Shown here one piece after another: positions 35,216-45,380 of a stretch of 64,000 nt of DNA (position 1 is the stretch's first letter; every line of letters begins with the position of its first letter). The position numbers and the translations under genes were made by a program. The DNA comes from Cryptomeria japonica. Its lineage: Eukaryota > Streptophyta > Pinopsida > Cupressales > Cupressaceae. The notes under the pieces were generated by a model. It saw only the letters and a list, made by a program, of their open reading frames with translations, made no database searches and was not told where the DNA came from. Location of the stretch: NCBI RefSeq assembly GCF_030272615.1, contig NC_081411.1:153439971-153503970 (forward strand), in the 5' to 3' direction.

Positions 35216-36920
35216 TTTTCTATCAGATATTTCTTCAAATATGATCCTGAAAAAATACAAAAAAATGAAAAAATACAAAAAAATGAAAAAAAGCAAAAAA
35301 GAGAAAAAAGTAAAAAGCAAAAAAAAATGATTCGCCCTCTAGTGAAAACTTGGCAAACAGGCGCTTTGGGCAAGTACCATGGTGAAAACCTGGCAATCAG
35401 GTGCCATGAGTAATGAGATTATTGCTCCGTCATCCATCATGACTTCTAGCCATGCTTTTTCTCGGCCAGTTATCATGTCTATCTTTGTCTCAACCCAATG
35501 TTTTATTCCAGGCCGGTTATTGGTCAACATCACTGTCTTGCTTACTCCAGTGTCTTGTACATATGTTTTGGTCCTAGTTTATGTGTCTTTCAAATGCGCA
35601 TTGGGTGCTTTTCCCTCGTCATGATCAATCACTGGAGCGTTTAAATCCAAAAAGTCCTGAAAAAAGTCTTAAAAATTTCAAAATGAGATGAAAAAAGTCT
35701 TAAAAATTTCAAAATGTCCTGAAAAAATCTTCCAAAAAAATTGAAAAATGTCCTGAAAAAATCTCTAAAAATTGAAAAATGTCCTGAAATAATCCAAAAA
35801 AAAAATTGAATAACGTCCTGAAATAATCCATAAAAATCATAAAAAGTCCTGAAAAAATGACCAAAAAATTTTAAAAATCGACAAGCAAAAATGAACATTT
35901 TGCAATAAATTATTCCTTTTCTGCATAAGACAGCTTACTGAGCATTCCTCCAACGACACTCGCAATCCAACACTGCACTTTAATGAAATCATGCTTTAAC
36001 CAGATGAACTTTTTCAATCAAAATCAAACAGTCAAACTGATCAAAATTGTCTTCTCAATCAAATATCAACATCAAAATCATTTGTCCTTGTTACTGCTAT
36101 CATGGGTCTTATACAGGGTGTGGTATACTCGAAACCAAACTGTGTCCTGTCTTAGACGGGGTACCGCATTTCCTGCAACCAGACAGCATGATCGTCCTAT
36201 CAGCACGTTAAACTTTTGACAACGAAGATCAAGGTGTTTGTTTGATTTGTTGGAATTTGTACATCTTATCTTTTTATTGATTTATCTTTGGCTTCGATCA
36301 TGTTCCTATGTTGCTCGATGATGTCACTGAGTGATTTAGAGTGACCGGGATGGCTCATGATCCCTTTCTTTTTTATTATGATTGTCATTTGTCTGTGATG
36401 TGTCTGTCTTTTGCACAAAGGGTTGCATTTCAGCTCTGGCCTTCAATGCCATGATGCTACGCATCCATTTTGCTAAATAAAAATAAAGGTTCTCACCTAC
36501 AAAGTGCATTACTGAAAGCAAGCTTTCATCATCTCTAACTGTCTTTTATCTCATTTCTTACTAACACTTCTTCCGTCTGGTTGGATAGTCAGTTCAGTCT
36601 AGTGCTCCAATATTCGAACACATATACTGCATCAAAGCATTTGGTTAGTACATTTGCATTTGCATCAAAGCATTACGTCAAATATTTATCCATTTCATTT
36701 CATAAATACATCAAAAATACATAAAAATACATCCATACATGTTCATAAACAAGTACATAAGTCATTTGCATCTCATCATATCGATGCATATCATATCATC
36801 TACCACAATAATATCAGAGTACAAAATTGGACTATTTGTCCTAAGTATGGCCCGCAGGCTGACTACAAAATGGCAAACTACATAATGTCCATTGTCTGTC
36901 ATAAGGAGTACATGCCTCTA
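35216..36920 (+). other. Tat element pol-to-antisense-ORF spacer
   Basis: No gene. 35240-35330 is an A-rich run of AAAAAATGAAAAAATAC-type repeats. Two copies of GTGAAAACYTGGCAAxCAGG lie near 35342 and 35380. The array at 35654-35858 is listed separately. 35900-36900 is ordinary AT-rich sequence with ACATAAATACATC words close to the antisense ORF. Confidence 0.7.
35654..35880 (+). repeat. A-rich minisatellite with GTCCTGAAAAAAT core
   Basis: The core GTCCTGAAAAAAT or GTCCTGAAATAAT recurs at about 35655, 35718, 35750, 35780, 35816 and 35846, with one variant (GAGATGAAAAAAGT, 35690). Spacing is 30-37 bases, separated by AAAAATTGAAAAAT tracts. Confidence 0.85.
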
Positions 36921-39142
36921 TCACTGGGTGCTCCCTCTGTCCTCCTCATCCCTGCCATGTCTCGCAGCTGATGTCCCTCCTTGTCCTGGCTGTGGTGGTC
37001 TCATAGGTCCACTCACCCCCATGCTGCTCAATGACCTCCGAGAGCGTGACCTACTCTCTGTCCTCGATCGTGTCCGATATGAAGGCGCTCTCTGCTCTAG
37101 TGGAACTGCACTCTCATATAGAGTCCTCCAATACAGTCTCTCCTCTCTGGTCTCTACCAGCATCTGTTCCATCTCCCGTGCACTGGCATCCCTAATCGAC
37201 CCAATGAACTCAGTGACTCTCTGTCCCTCTCGCTGTGCCTGAGCTATGGCTGTATCTCGAGCCTCTGTGAGACTGGCTATCTCCACTCTGAACTGCTCAT
37301 GTTGTCTCTCCAATGTCGCAATATAGTCCTGCTGACTCGCTATGGTAGCCCTGCACATCTCCACCTCCTTTGTCCTAGCTGTCTTCGGCTCTATAGGAAT
37401 ATCCTGCAATGTCTCCTAATCAGCTGAGTCTGGCTCATCATCATCCTCCCCACCATCATCTCTGTCCCCATCATCATCATCCCCCTCATCCTCGTCATCT
37501 CCCTCCTCTCCTGTGAGTGGGAAGTCCTCCTATCTCCTCGGTACTGGAATATCTGGATATGTCAATGGCACTGGCCGTCGTGGTGCAAACCATATCTCAT
37601 ACTCCTCTGTCGTCCCAGCATCTACCACATCTGACCTCCACTCCCACTGTCTCTGTTGTAGCTGTGCAAAGTTGGCATATGCTATGTGTGGCTAAATCAT
37701 GCTACCCCACTGACTCGTCTCTCTGTGAGATCGGGCAAAGCATGCAGTCCTCCTAGGTACATCCTGTCGCTCTCCAAACTATCGCCTAACTCTCTCTGGC
37801 AGGTACAACTCAATCACTCTCTGGCGGTTCACTGGTCGCCCAATCAGGTACCTCTCCTGTCTGCAATATGGTAACTCCTCATGATCATCTGACCATCCGG
37901 GGCAATCTCGATATGGCCTCCATATGAACTCTCTCAGTCTGTCTAGCTCATGTCGCCAGTATAATATGTATCCAAACGGACCCTGTCTCAGTGCTCCACC
38001 ATAGCTATACACATATGGTCGGTGTGGTACAACCTGTCTATCTGTAATCGGCCGACATATGGCAATATGCTCGAATGCCCATACCTGAAGCAATGTGACT
38101 CCACAGCTCAATGTCTGAACTCCCTGATATGCTATCTGATGCAGCTGAAAATAGAGCATCGCCAGTACACATGGTCCCCATGCATACACTGTCCCCTTTG
38201 TCACCATCTGCTCTAGCACTCTTCCCCATCCAATAGGGAGTCCATGTCCTCATCTATCTCCTACTAGAAGACATGCTATCACAACTGCTATCACCACATA
38301 TCGTCGGTCATACTCGACAGCCATAGTCTCCTAGCGAATCTCCCTCTCGATAATGTCCAGATCATTTGCGTCACACTCAAACAGTCTACATAACGTGTCT
38401 CTCCCTGTCACTGTGTCGTACTCTATCATCTCCCCATGTATCAGAATGCGGAGGATGCGCCATACATCCTCTAGAGTCACCGTCGCCTCGCCAGTCGCCA
38501 AATGAAATGAGGAGGTCTCCAAATGCCATCGCTCTGCCAATGCGGTAAGCAATCCTATGTTTGCCCTAATCTCGGGCATGTATGTGATATAATATATCCC
38601 CAGTCCTGCTAATGTGTCTCTCTCTGTGCCCCTGAGTCTGTGTCGTAGCATGAAGTAGTCAGGTCGATTCTCCCGCGTGATCAACGGATACTGTCGACTC
38701 TGCATCACAATCGGGGCATCATTTTGTCAGTTCTAGGGTTTGCTCCTATGAGTTGCATATCCTCATTTTCATGTCTCAATCAGGGTGTTTTTTTCTCTGC
38801 ATTGACTTATCCCACCCTTGTCCCCCCTTTTTAGGTCATTTGCATGTCGTTTCACATCAAAATTGAGTCATTCATGCACTCTTGCACCTGTGTCTTCTAA
38901 CCTGCGCTTGTGTCAGGTGACCTGCACTTGTGTCTTCCTACACAAGCGCAGAACTAGATGACACAAGCGCAGGAGTCCATTTTTGCATCCCCTGTGGGCC
39001 CCGCAATGTCCCGTAAGCCATCAAAATTCATGAAATTCAAAACATGGGTTTTTGAGATACATACCGCTGCTCCTGCATCATTCGGTCGTCTGAATGTGCG
39101 TACATGTTCTCCAAGGTGATCCGCCATGGGAATGTTCGCCAT
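36921..39142 (-). pseudogene. Antisense plant-mobile-domain gene of the Tat element, with a predicted intron
   Basis: On the minus strand a single frame runs 38699-36921. It reads RENRPDYFMLRHRLRG, ITYMPEIRANIGLLTALAER, then SSFHLATGEATVTLEDVWRI (the PMD core), VLEQMVTKGTVYAWG, LLQVWAFEHIAICRPI, EFIWRPYRDCPGWSDDHEEL, an acidic stretch, a coiled coil (~37390-37090) and an SR-like tail (RTRSRTESRSRSRRS). Six in-frame stops (five TAG, one TGA) break it. Upstream, a short frame from the ATG at 39142 (MANIPMADHLGEHVRTFRRP) ends at GCG|GTATGT (donor 39064). An acceptor TGATGCAG| at 38700 joins it in phase to SRQYPL. The intron (365 bp) is predicted, not shown. Function unknown. Confidence 0.75.
38901..38973. 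repeat. Nested inverted repeat inside the antisense gene's predicted intron
   Basis: CCTGCGCTTGTGTC (38901-38914) pairs perfectly with GACACAAGCGCAGG (38960-38973). Within it CTGCACTTGTGT (38922-38933) pairs with ACACAAGCGCAG (38940-38951) with one mismatch. The word matches the leader repeats at 25155-25252. Confidence 0.9.
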
Positions 39143-39492
39143 CTCTCTGCAAGTGTCCTTGTCCAGAGCAACAAATTCTCCTCTTTGGCTAGTAAAAATG
39201 AGCAATTTTCACCCTCTTGGTCTCATTTATAGCTTTTTGTCATTGCATAGATGGATGTGCATCCTCTCCATCTTGTGTTGGTCGCGGTTTTTTGTGTCGT
39301 CAATTGATTGTCCTTCATGCATCCGATCTCTGATTGTCAGTCCGTTCGATCCTATCATTTTTATCGATCAATTGGCCTCTTTTCCGCCTATTTCCGGCCA
39401 ATTCCTCGAGGGGGCATGAATATGTCATTGTCAGTTGTCTGGGGCATTTTAGTTATTGTTCTTTGAAACAACGCTTAAAATCGCATTGTCTC
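39143..39492 (+). other. 3' non-coding region before the Tat PPT
   Basis: No gene. GAGGGGGCATGAA at 39408-39420 is a second purine/G-run 85 bases before the PPT, resembling motifs in A (2481), B (10488) and F (54345). Confidence 0.6.
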
Positions 39493-39506
39493 AAAGAGGG
39501 GCAAAA
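39493..39506 (+). other. Tat element polypurine tract
   Basis: AAAGAGGGGCAAAA directly precedes the 3' LTR start TGTAGAC. It is the expected plus-strand primer. Confidence 0.92.
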
Positions 39507-41249
39507 TGTAGACACCTAAAAATGGTCAACGCTTGCGAGGTCATACTTTAACATTTGCGCATTGCCTCATTTTAGGTTTTTGCATCGCATTAACATTTCT
39601 CCTATGATTCGCACTTGGTCTTTATCATTTGCGAACATCGAGTCACTCTTCTACATTCTTCAATCATCTCATCCTCGAATTTGTACTTGTCGACAACATT
39701 ATCCAATCATGATTTTGATCGAACTTACCTTGTTGCATCAATGTGCGTGCTAATTTGTCATCATTTTGGACATCATCAATCCTAATTAGGGTTTTGTCCT
39801 CCTGTCAATTTTGCAATCGATTTGTCATCGATCATTGTCCTCTTATCAATCTTGTCGATTTATCATCAATCCTTCAATCTTGTCGTTTAACGATCGAGTT
39901 GTCATCGATCCTTATCATTATCAATCTTGTCATTTGTGATCAATTTGTCATTGATCATGGTCATTTTTAATCTTGTCATCTTGCAATCTATTTATCATCA
40001 ATCCTTGTCCTTTTGTCAATTTTGTCATTTTGTGATCATTTCGTTATCGATCATTGTTTGTCTCAATTATGTCAATTTGGAGCAATTTGTCATTGTTCCT
40101 CGTCAATTGGTGCATTTTCTTAATCAAATCATTTTGTCGCACTGGTCATTTATCAATTCAAAATCATGATCGAATCGACATTAATTATCTTCAATCAAGA
40201 CCTAATTGTCATTTTCGCATTCCTAATTCGTCTTCTAGGGTTTTATGATTTATTCATTTAACCTAATTTGTCATTTCTTCCTCTAGGATTACTAAATTAT
40301 TTATTAATCCTAGGTCTTCTCATTACAATTAAATCTTTATTTAATTGGCTAATTATTCTTCCTCTTGTAAATTAATTAATAAATGACAAATTGTTAATTA
40401 ATTTACCTAATTTCTTCTAATTCACTAAATTCTAATTTCCATCAATTTCTAATTCCTAATTTTCATCAATTTCAATTTTCTAATTTTCTAATCTTTCATC
40501 AATTTTCCCTCTTTGTGAATTATTAATAAATGAAAAAATTATTGATTAATTCACTAATTTCTAATTTTTATTAATTTCCATCAATTCCTAAATTCTTAAT
40601 TCTCTAATTTCCTAATTTTTTAATTTTTAATTTTAATTTCCTCCTATTTCTCTCCTAAATTTATGGACATGACATAGAAATTTGTCATAGAACTTGTCTT
40701 GACATAGAAATTTGTCATAGAACTTGTCTTGACATAGAAATTTATCATAGAATTTGTCTTGACATAGCAATTTGTCATAGAATCTGTCATAAAATTGTCA
40801 TAAGCCTTTTTGCATAGCAACATGTCATAACTTTGCTATTCTTGATTTGAATTTCTATTCGAATCACTATCATGCTAATTTCTCCAATTTCTCTATAAAT
40901 TGGATGATCTTCATCAATCAAATCCTTAATTCCTATCAGACTAATGAACTTATGCTTCTAGTACTCTTGAGCTTTTCATCAATCTTGCTTTCAATTGTAT
41001 GTGCACTTGTAGGTGAGATCCACAAATCCATTGAAAAGGAAAGAAGAACAATGGAGCCGCATGGAAGGAGCATTCAATTCTACATTTGGTTTGCATAATC
41101 TTTCATTTTGAATGTTTTGTTTTCATATCTCTATTGAGTGTGCTTAGGATTAGGTTCATTTGTAATGAGTGCTCTCATGATTGAGTTATCATGTCTTGTG
41201 TTTTGATTGATCTACTTATCTTGTGATGATTCCTAATTTCGATGCTACA
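39507..41249 (+). repeat. Tat element 3' LTR (1743 bp)
   Basis: TGTAGACACC ... GATGCTACA, followed by the duplication GTTTG. Carries the same 30-bp array (from 40671) and TATA-like box (near 40896) as the 5' copy. Confidence 0.95.
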
Positions 41250-41254
41250 GTTTG

Positions 41255-43484
41255 CACCATCAGTTTACTGTTCTCTACACCCCTCAGCAGAATGGTGTCG
41301 TTGAATGCAAGAACAAAACTTTATGGGAGATGGCGAATTGTATGATTCAGTCCAGGTCCATGGATTTGTCTTTTGGGGCTGAGGCAATCAATTGTGCCAA
41401 CTATATTCTGAATCAGATGCCTCACAAGGCTATTCGACATATGACTCCTGAGGAGGCTTGGTCTCATGACAAGCCTGATGTTTCTTTTTTTTGAGTATTT
41501 GGCAGTGAGGCATGGGCCTTTATTCCTGATGCTCAGAGGAAAGCCATGGAGCGGAAGAGCCGACCACTCATTTTTGTTGGCTACTGTGAGGATGTTAAGG
41601 CATACAGGTTGTTTGATCCTAATTCCAGAGAGGTCCTGTTTCGATGGGATGTTCAGTTTGATGAGCATCTTCCCACAGTGGATACCCCGACTCCAGTGTC
41701 TACTCCTCTGCCTACTCCAGCAACTGCACCACTTCAGGATCTTTTTGAGGATGATTCTGATGATGGTGTTGATGATCCACCATCCCCACCCCGACCATCC
41801 CCACCTCCACCTACTCCACCTCAGATGCCCAAGTGGACTCACCTTACTGTTGTAGCGGCAGGTCCTCTGGCTGGTGATCCTTCACATACTCGTCGCACTC
41901 ATTCTCATACCTGTAGGTTCTAGTCTTTTGAGTCATGCTATTTTAGATGATCCTCAGAAGTTTTCAGAGGTGACAAGTCACCCTGAGTGGGATTGTGCTA
42001 TGGAGGAGGAGTATTCTTCTTTGATGAGGAATCATACGTGGGATCTCTATCCTCTTCTTAAGGGCAGAAAGATGGTTAGGTGTCACTGGTTGTATCACAC
42101 TAAATATGCTACTAATGGTTCCATTGATAAGTACAAAGCACATCTTGTTATGAAGGGTTTTTCACACGTTGAGGGTATTGATTACTCTGAGACATTTGCC
42201 CTTGTTGCCAAGATGAATTCCATTCACTTTGTATTATCTCTTGTAGCTTCTCAGTGTTGGCCTATTTTTTAGATGAATGTGAAGAGTGCCTTCTTGCATG
42301 GGGATCTACAGGAGGAAATCTACATGAAACAACCTCAAGGATTTGTGTAGGATAGTTCTTTGGTTTGCAGACTTCAGCGTTCATTCTATGGTCTCAAATA
42401 GGCCCCTTGGGCTTGGTATGAGAAGATGGACTCTTTCTTGCTCTCCATTGGGTTCTCCCGCAATTATTCTAATCACACCATCTACATTCAGCTTCTTAAG
42501 GGTGACATCTTGATTCTTGTGCTATATGTTGATGATCTTCTCATCACGGGTAGCTCATCATCTATGATTCAGCATATTCAGCATGCCTTGATGGATCAGT
42601 TTGAGATGACAGATCTTGGTCTGTTGCACTATTTCCTTGGTCTTCAGGTGATTCAGTCTTTTGATGGGATCTCTCTCTACCAACAAAAGTATGCTCTTGA
42701 CCTGCTTCAATGCTTTGGCATGCTTGATTGCAAGCCTTCTCCCACTCCATTTTAGTCAAGGGTTGTTTTGACCACATCTTGTCCCACTCCTTCAATCGAT
42801 TCTACACTTTACAGGCAGTTGGTTGGCAGTTTGTTGTACCTGACTCACACCCGTCCTGATATTTCTTTTGCAGTTTGTCTTGTCTCTTGATTCTCCCATG
42901 ATCCTCATGAGAGTCATTGGCAAGCTGCCAAATATATTTTGCGGTACATTCAGGGCACTAGTTCTCATGGCACTCATTATACATCAGGGGAACCTCACAT
43001 TGTTGGCTACACTAACTCAGATTGGGCTGGTGATGTCACTGATCAGAAGTCTACTTCCGGCTTTGTTTTCTGTCTTGGCTCTGGTCCTATCACATGGTCT
43101 TGCAAGAAGTAGATTGCTCATGCATTATCATCTATAGAGGCTGAGTACCAATCTGTTGTGCTCACTAGTCAGGAGACCTTATGGCTTCGACAGTTGATGA
43201 CTGAGTTTGGTTTTCCTCTTGATAGTCCCACTGTTCTTTGGTGTGACAATCAGAGTGCTATTCATATTTCCCGTAACCCGGTAGAGCATCAGCGGACGAA
43301 GCACATTGAGCTTCATATGCATTTCATCCGTCAATTGATTCAAGATGGTGTTCTCATTCTGGAGTACATTCCCACTTCTGAGCAGGTTGCAGACATCTTC
43401 ACGAAACCTTTTGCATCACCGAGTTATCTTCAGTTGCGCTCTATGCTTGGGGTGAAGGAAGTTATCCTTGGGGGGTCTCTATGA
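41255..43484 (+). pseudogene. Copia integrase end, RT and RNase H, 3' part
   Basis: Resumes the integrase exactly where it was cut: HHQFTVLYTPQQNGVVECKN (catalytic Glu in the usual place). After a Pro-rich linker and a one-base frameshift near 41915, RT follows: WDCAMEEEYSSLMRNHTWDL, MNVKSAFLHGDLQEEIYMKQ, then VLYVDDLLITG (catalytic YVDD, ~42530). RNase H has NSDWAGD.TDQKSTSGF, SSIEAEYQSVV and WCDNQSAIHISRNPVEHQRT. It ends EYIPTSEQVADIFTKPF and LGVKEVILGGSL. In-frame TAGs near 42270, 42348, 42400, 42753, 42888 and 43110 mostly look like former CAG. Without these it would be a standard copia pol. Confidence 0.92.
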
Positions 43485-43686
43485 GGCCTTCCTTCCTTCT
43501 TCTTCTTTCAGCATGTTCTTTTATCTCTTTTTGGAGAGGAGTTTTTTCCCACTAGGTTTTCTCCTTTGTCTTCGTTTCATAGAGATTTCATTGTATTTGG
43601 GTACCTGATCAGGCCTTGTTGTCGGGACCCATCTTTCATGCTTTCAGTAGTTGTTCTAGGTTTTAGCTTCTCCCTAAGTCTAGCTT

Positions 43687-43695
43687 AAGGGGGGG
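43687..43695 (+). other. Copia polypurine tract
   Basis: AAGGGGGGG directly before the 3' LTR start TGTTAGAG. The stretch 43485-43686 is a short untranslated tail with no gene. Confidence 0.9.
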
Positions 43696-44067
43696 TGTTA
43701 GAGTAATTGGGTCTTTACTTGATTAATTAAACATTATTTGTTTAATTCTTTAAGTTTCCAATTATCTTTTTACACTTAAGCTAACATTAGGTGCATATAA
43801 TTAATTATTTTAATTAATTATTATGTGCAAGCCTAGGGTTTTCCCTTTTTAGGGTTTCTTGACCTATTAGAGGTTACTTTTTCTTTTCATTGTATTATCT
43901 TTTCATAATACATTTCTGGTGAATTGGAGCTCTCATTTTTGGAGAATATTTTTCCTGTGTTTTTGTTTGTTCTTCAGATTTTGCTTCATTGCTTCTCCTT
44001 GTAACAGGTTATTCGGCTTGCAGAAGATCTTCAAGCTACTGTGGGGTTGTATTTCTCAACTCCTACA
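43696..44067 (+). repeat. Copia 3' LTR (372 bp)
   Basis: TGTTAGAGTAATTGG ... CTCCTACA, followed by the duplication GATTC (44068-44072). It retains the 13-bp TTTTAATTAATTA-type segment missing from the 5' LTR. Confidence 0.95.
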
Positions 44068-44072
44068 GATTC

Positions 44073-44442
44073 CAAAGATGAACCCAATCATATCCAGAGA
44101 CAAGTCTATGACTGTTTTTCCTTGTGCATCTGTGCACTTTCTAGTTTCTGGGTTATAAAATGGGGCAATGGTCATTATGAACTCTAGTGCCTATAATGAC
44201 TATGGGAAGATAGTAGCTTCAACTAGGCCGGATCTCTTGATTCTCCTGTGAAGGGCCTCTAGACTAGGTTTGTTCAATTGAGCCTTGATATCCTCAATTT
44301 CTATATGGTCGATTTCAGTATCCGTGACCCATTTGACTTGATCCTTTAGCTTTGAAACATAGACTTGTCCTTGATAATGATATTTCATGGTGGTTGGGAG
44401 TCTATCAATTTCTTTGCCTCTTTTGCTCAAGGATGAGTCCAT
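44073..44442 (-). pseudogene. Unknown D ORF, N-terminal ~124 codons
   Basis: The start codon is at 44442-44440. The protein starts MDSSLSKRGKEIDRLPTTMK, then DTEIDHIEIEDIKAQLNKPS. After two in-frame TAG codons come FYNPETRKCTDAQGKTVIDL and DMIGFIFGI, where copia cuts it. Unit E aligns block by block (MKYRYDK; DTEIGQVDMSEFIQRIEDP; HFDKETRV; EAIERVFKIP). Removing copia plus one GATTC copy joins Gly-Ile to Pro in frame. The pattern of a charged strand, then Gly, then VI.L...I..vF.IP loosely recalls the start of PMD and 'plant transposon protein' domains, but this is weak. Confidence 0.7.
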
Positions 44443-45380
44443 CTAACCACTCAAACCTGCAAGCAAAACACAAATCCTCTGTCTTTGATAATAAGCATAA
44501 AAGTTTATTTACTTTGGAACTTCAGGGTCCTGGGCTAGGCACAAGTGAAGCAGGCCTGAAACTCTGAGGTTTCGGGGTTCTGAGCTTAGGTTGAACTAAA
44601 GCCTCTCGAAACTCTAGGGGTCTAGTGTTCCAGGCTTAGGTTGAACTAAAGCCGCCTGGAACTCTGGGGGGTCCGAGGTTCCAGACTTAGGTTTAACTGA
44701 AGCCGCTTGAAACTCCGGGGGTCCGGACTTAAAACTAGGGCACGCAAATGAGAAAACAAACAACAACCAAAAAAAAATGAGGAGAAAAACAAAACTAATC
44801 TAAAAACACCAAAAAAAATGAGCAAGGAAAAATCACCAACCTGGTGAATCAAAATGCCCAAAATCGCCAAGGAAAGCTCGGGAGTCCAGGGGTTTGTGGC
44901 TTGGAGCTAGGGAAGAGGAGATCTGAATGCACAAATGAACCTTAAAAAGTCCTTCATCCCTATTTATAGCTCATCCCAAGCCTATCTGTATGAACTCTTT
45001 GAACACAACCTCGGGACTTTGGGGTCCCGAGGTTTTGAGCTCAACACGAGGAAAGGAACACCCCACCCCCGGAACTTTAGGGGTCTGGGGTTCCAAAGCA
45101 AGGAAAAGGAGCCTCTACCTTGGGACTCTGGGACTCCAAAGTTCCGAGGCAGAAAGAACAAAGAGACCTCAGGACTCCGGGACTTTAGAGTTATAAGGTC
45201 AAAAACCAAAGAAAACAAAGAGACCTCAGGACTTTGGAGTTTCGATGTCAAAAAGGCAAAAAGAAAGAAAGAAGAAACAAAAAGGGGACCCAAATTTTGA
45301 CGCAAGGAGACTAATGGCGAAGTAGATATGCAAGGCATAACAAGTCTCTCTATTGATTACCCTTCAAACACTTTTCACCA
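44443..45380 (-). repeat. Element D leader with ~50-bp tandem and degenerate GGAAC/GTTCC repeats
   Basis: 44508-44735 holds four to five copies of a 50-bp unit; period starts are at 44558, 44608, 44658 and 44709. Each contains GAACTCTGGGGGTCC followed by GAGGTTCCAG and CTTAGGTTGAACTAAAGCC. 45000-45260 has five looser copies of the core GGGACTTTGGGGTCCCGAGG. Each core is an imperfect inverted repeat (GGAAC...GTTCC). The GC content is far above the surroundings. Short open frames here only reflect the repeat and are not called. Confidence 0.8.

Larger units (their letters stand above)
23284..41249 (+). mobile_element. Complete Tat-lineage Ty3/gypsy retrotransposon, 17,966 bp
   Basis: Two ~98% identical LTRs with TG...CA ends, PBS, gag, protease, G-patch, RT, two RNase H domains, integrase, an antisense PMD gene, PPT and a perfect 5-bp target duplication. 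Structurally complete, but gag has two frame breaks and pol three TAG stops, so it is not autonomous as sequenced. It is the youngest layer of the nest: it interrupts copia, which interrupts D. Confidence 0.95.
19824..44067 (+). mobile_element. Ty1/copia retrotransposon, split by the Tat element
   Basis: Own length is about 6.3 kb once the Tat element and one GTTTG copy are removed. It has LTRs, a methionine-tRNA PBS, gag, protease, integrase, RT, RNase H in the copia order, a PPT and a GATTC duplication. I did not assign a lineage. It interrupts the unknown ORF of D in the codons for Gly-Ile-Pro. Confidence 0.95.

Noticed and set aside
21463-43484. In-frame TAG codons in copia and Tat as programmed readthrough or an altered code
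   Set aside because: They are scattered, accompanied by TGA, TAA and frameshifts, and fit C-to-T decay better.
44982-45338. 118-aa minus-strand open frame
   Set aside because: It merely translates the degenerate GGAAC/GTTCC repeat; its internal peptide repeats follow the DNA repeat.
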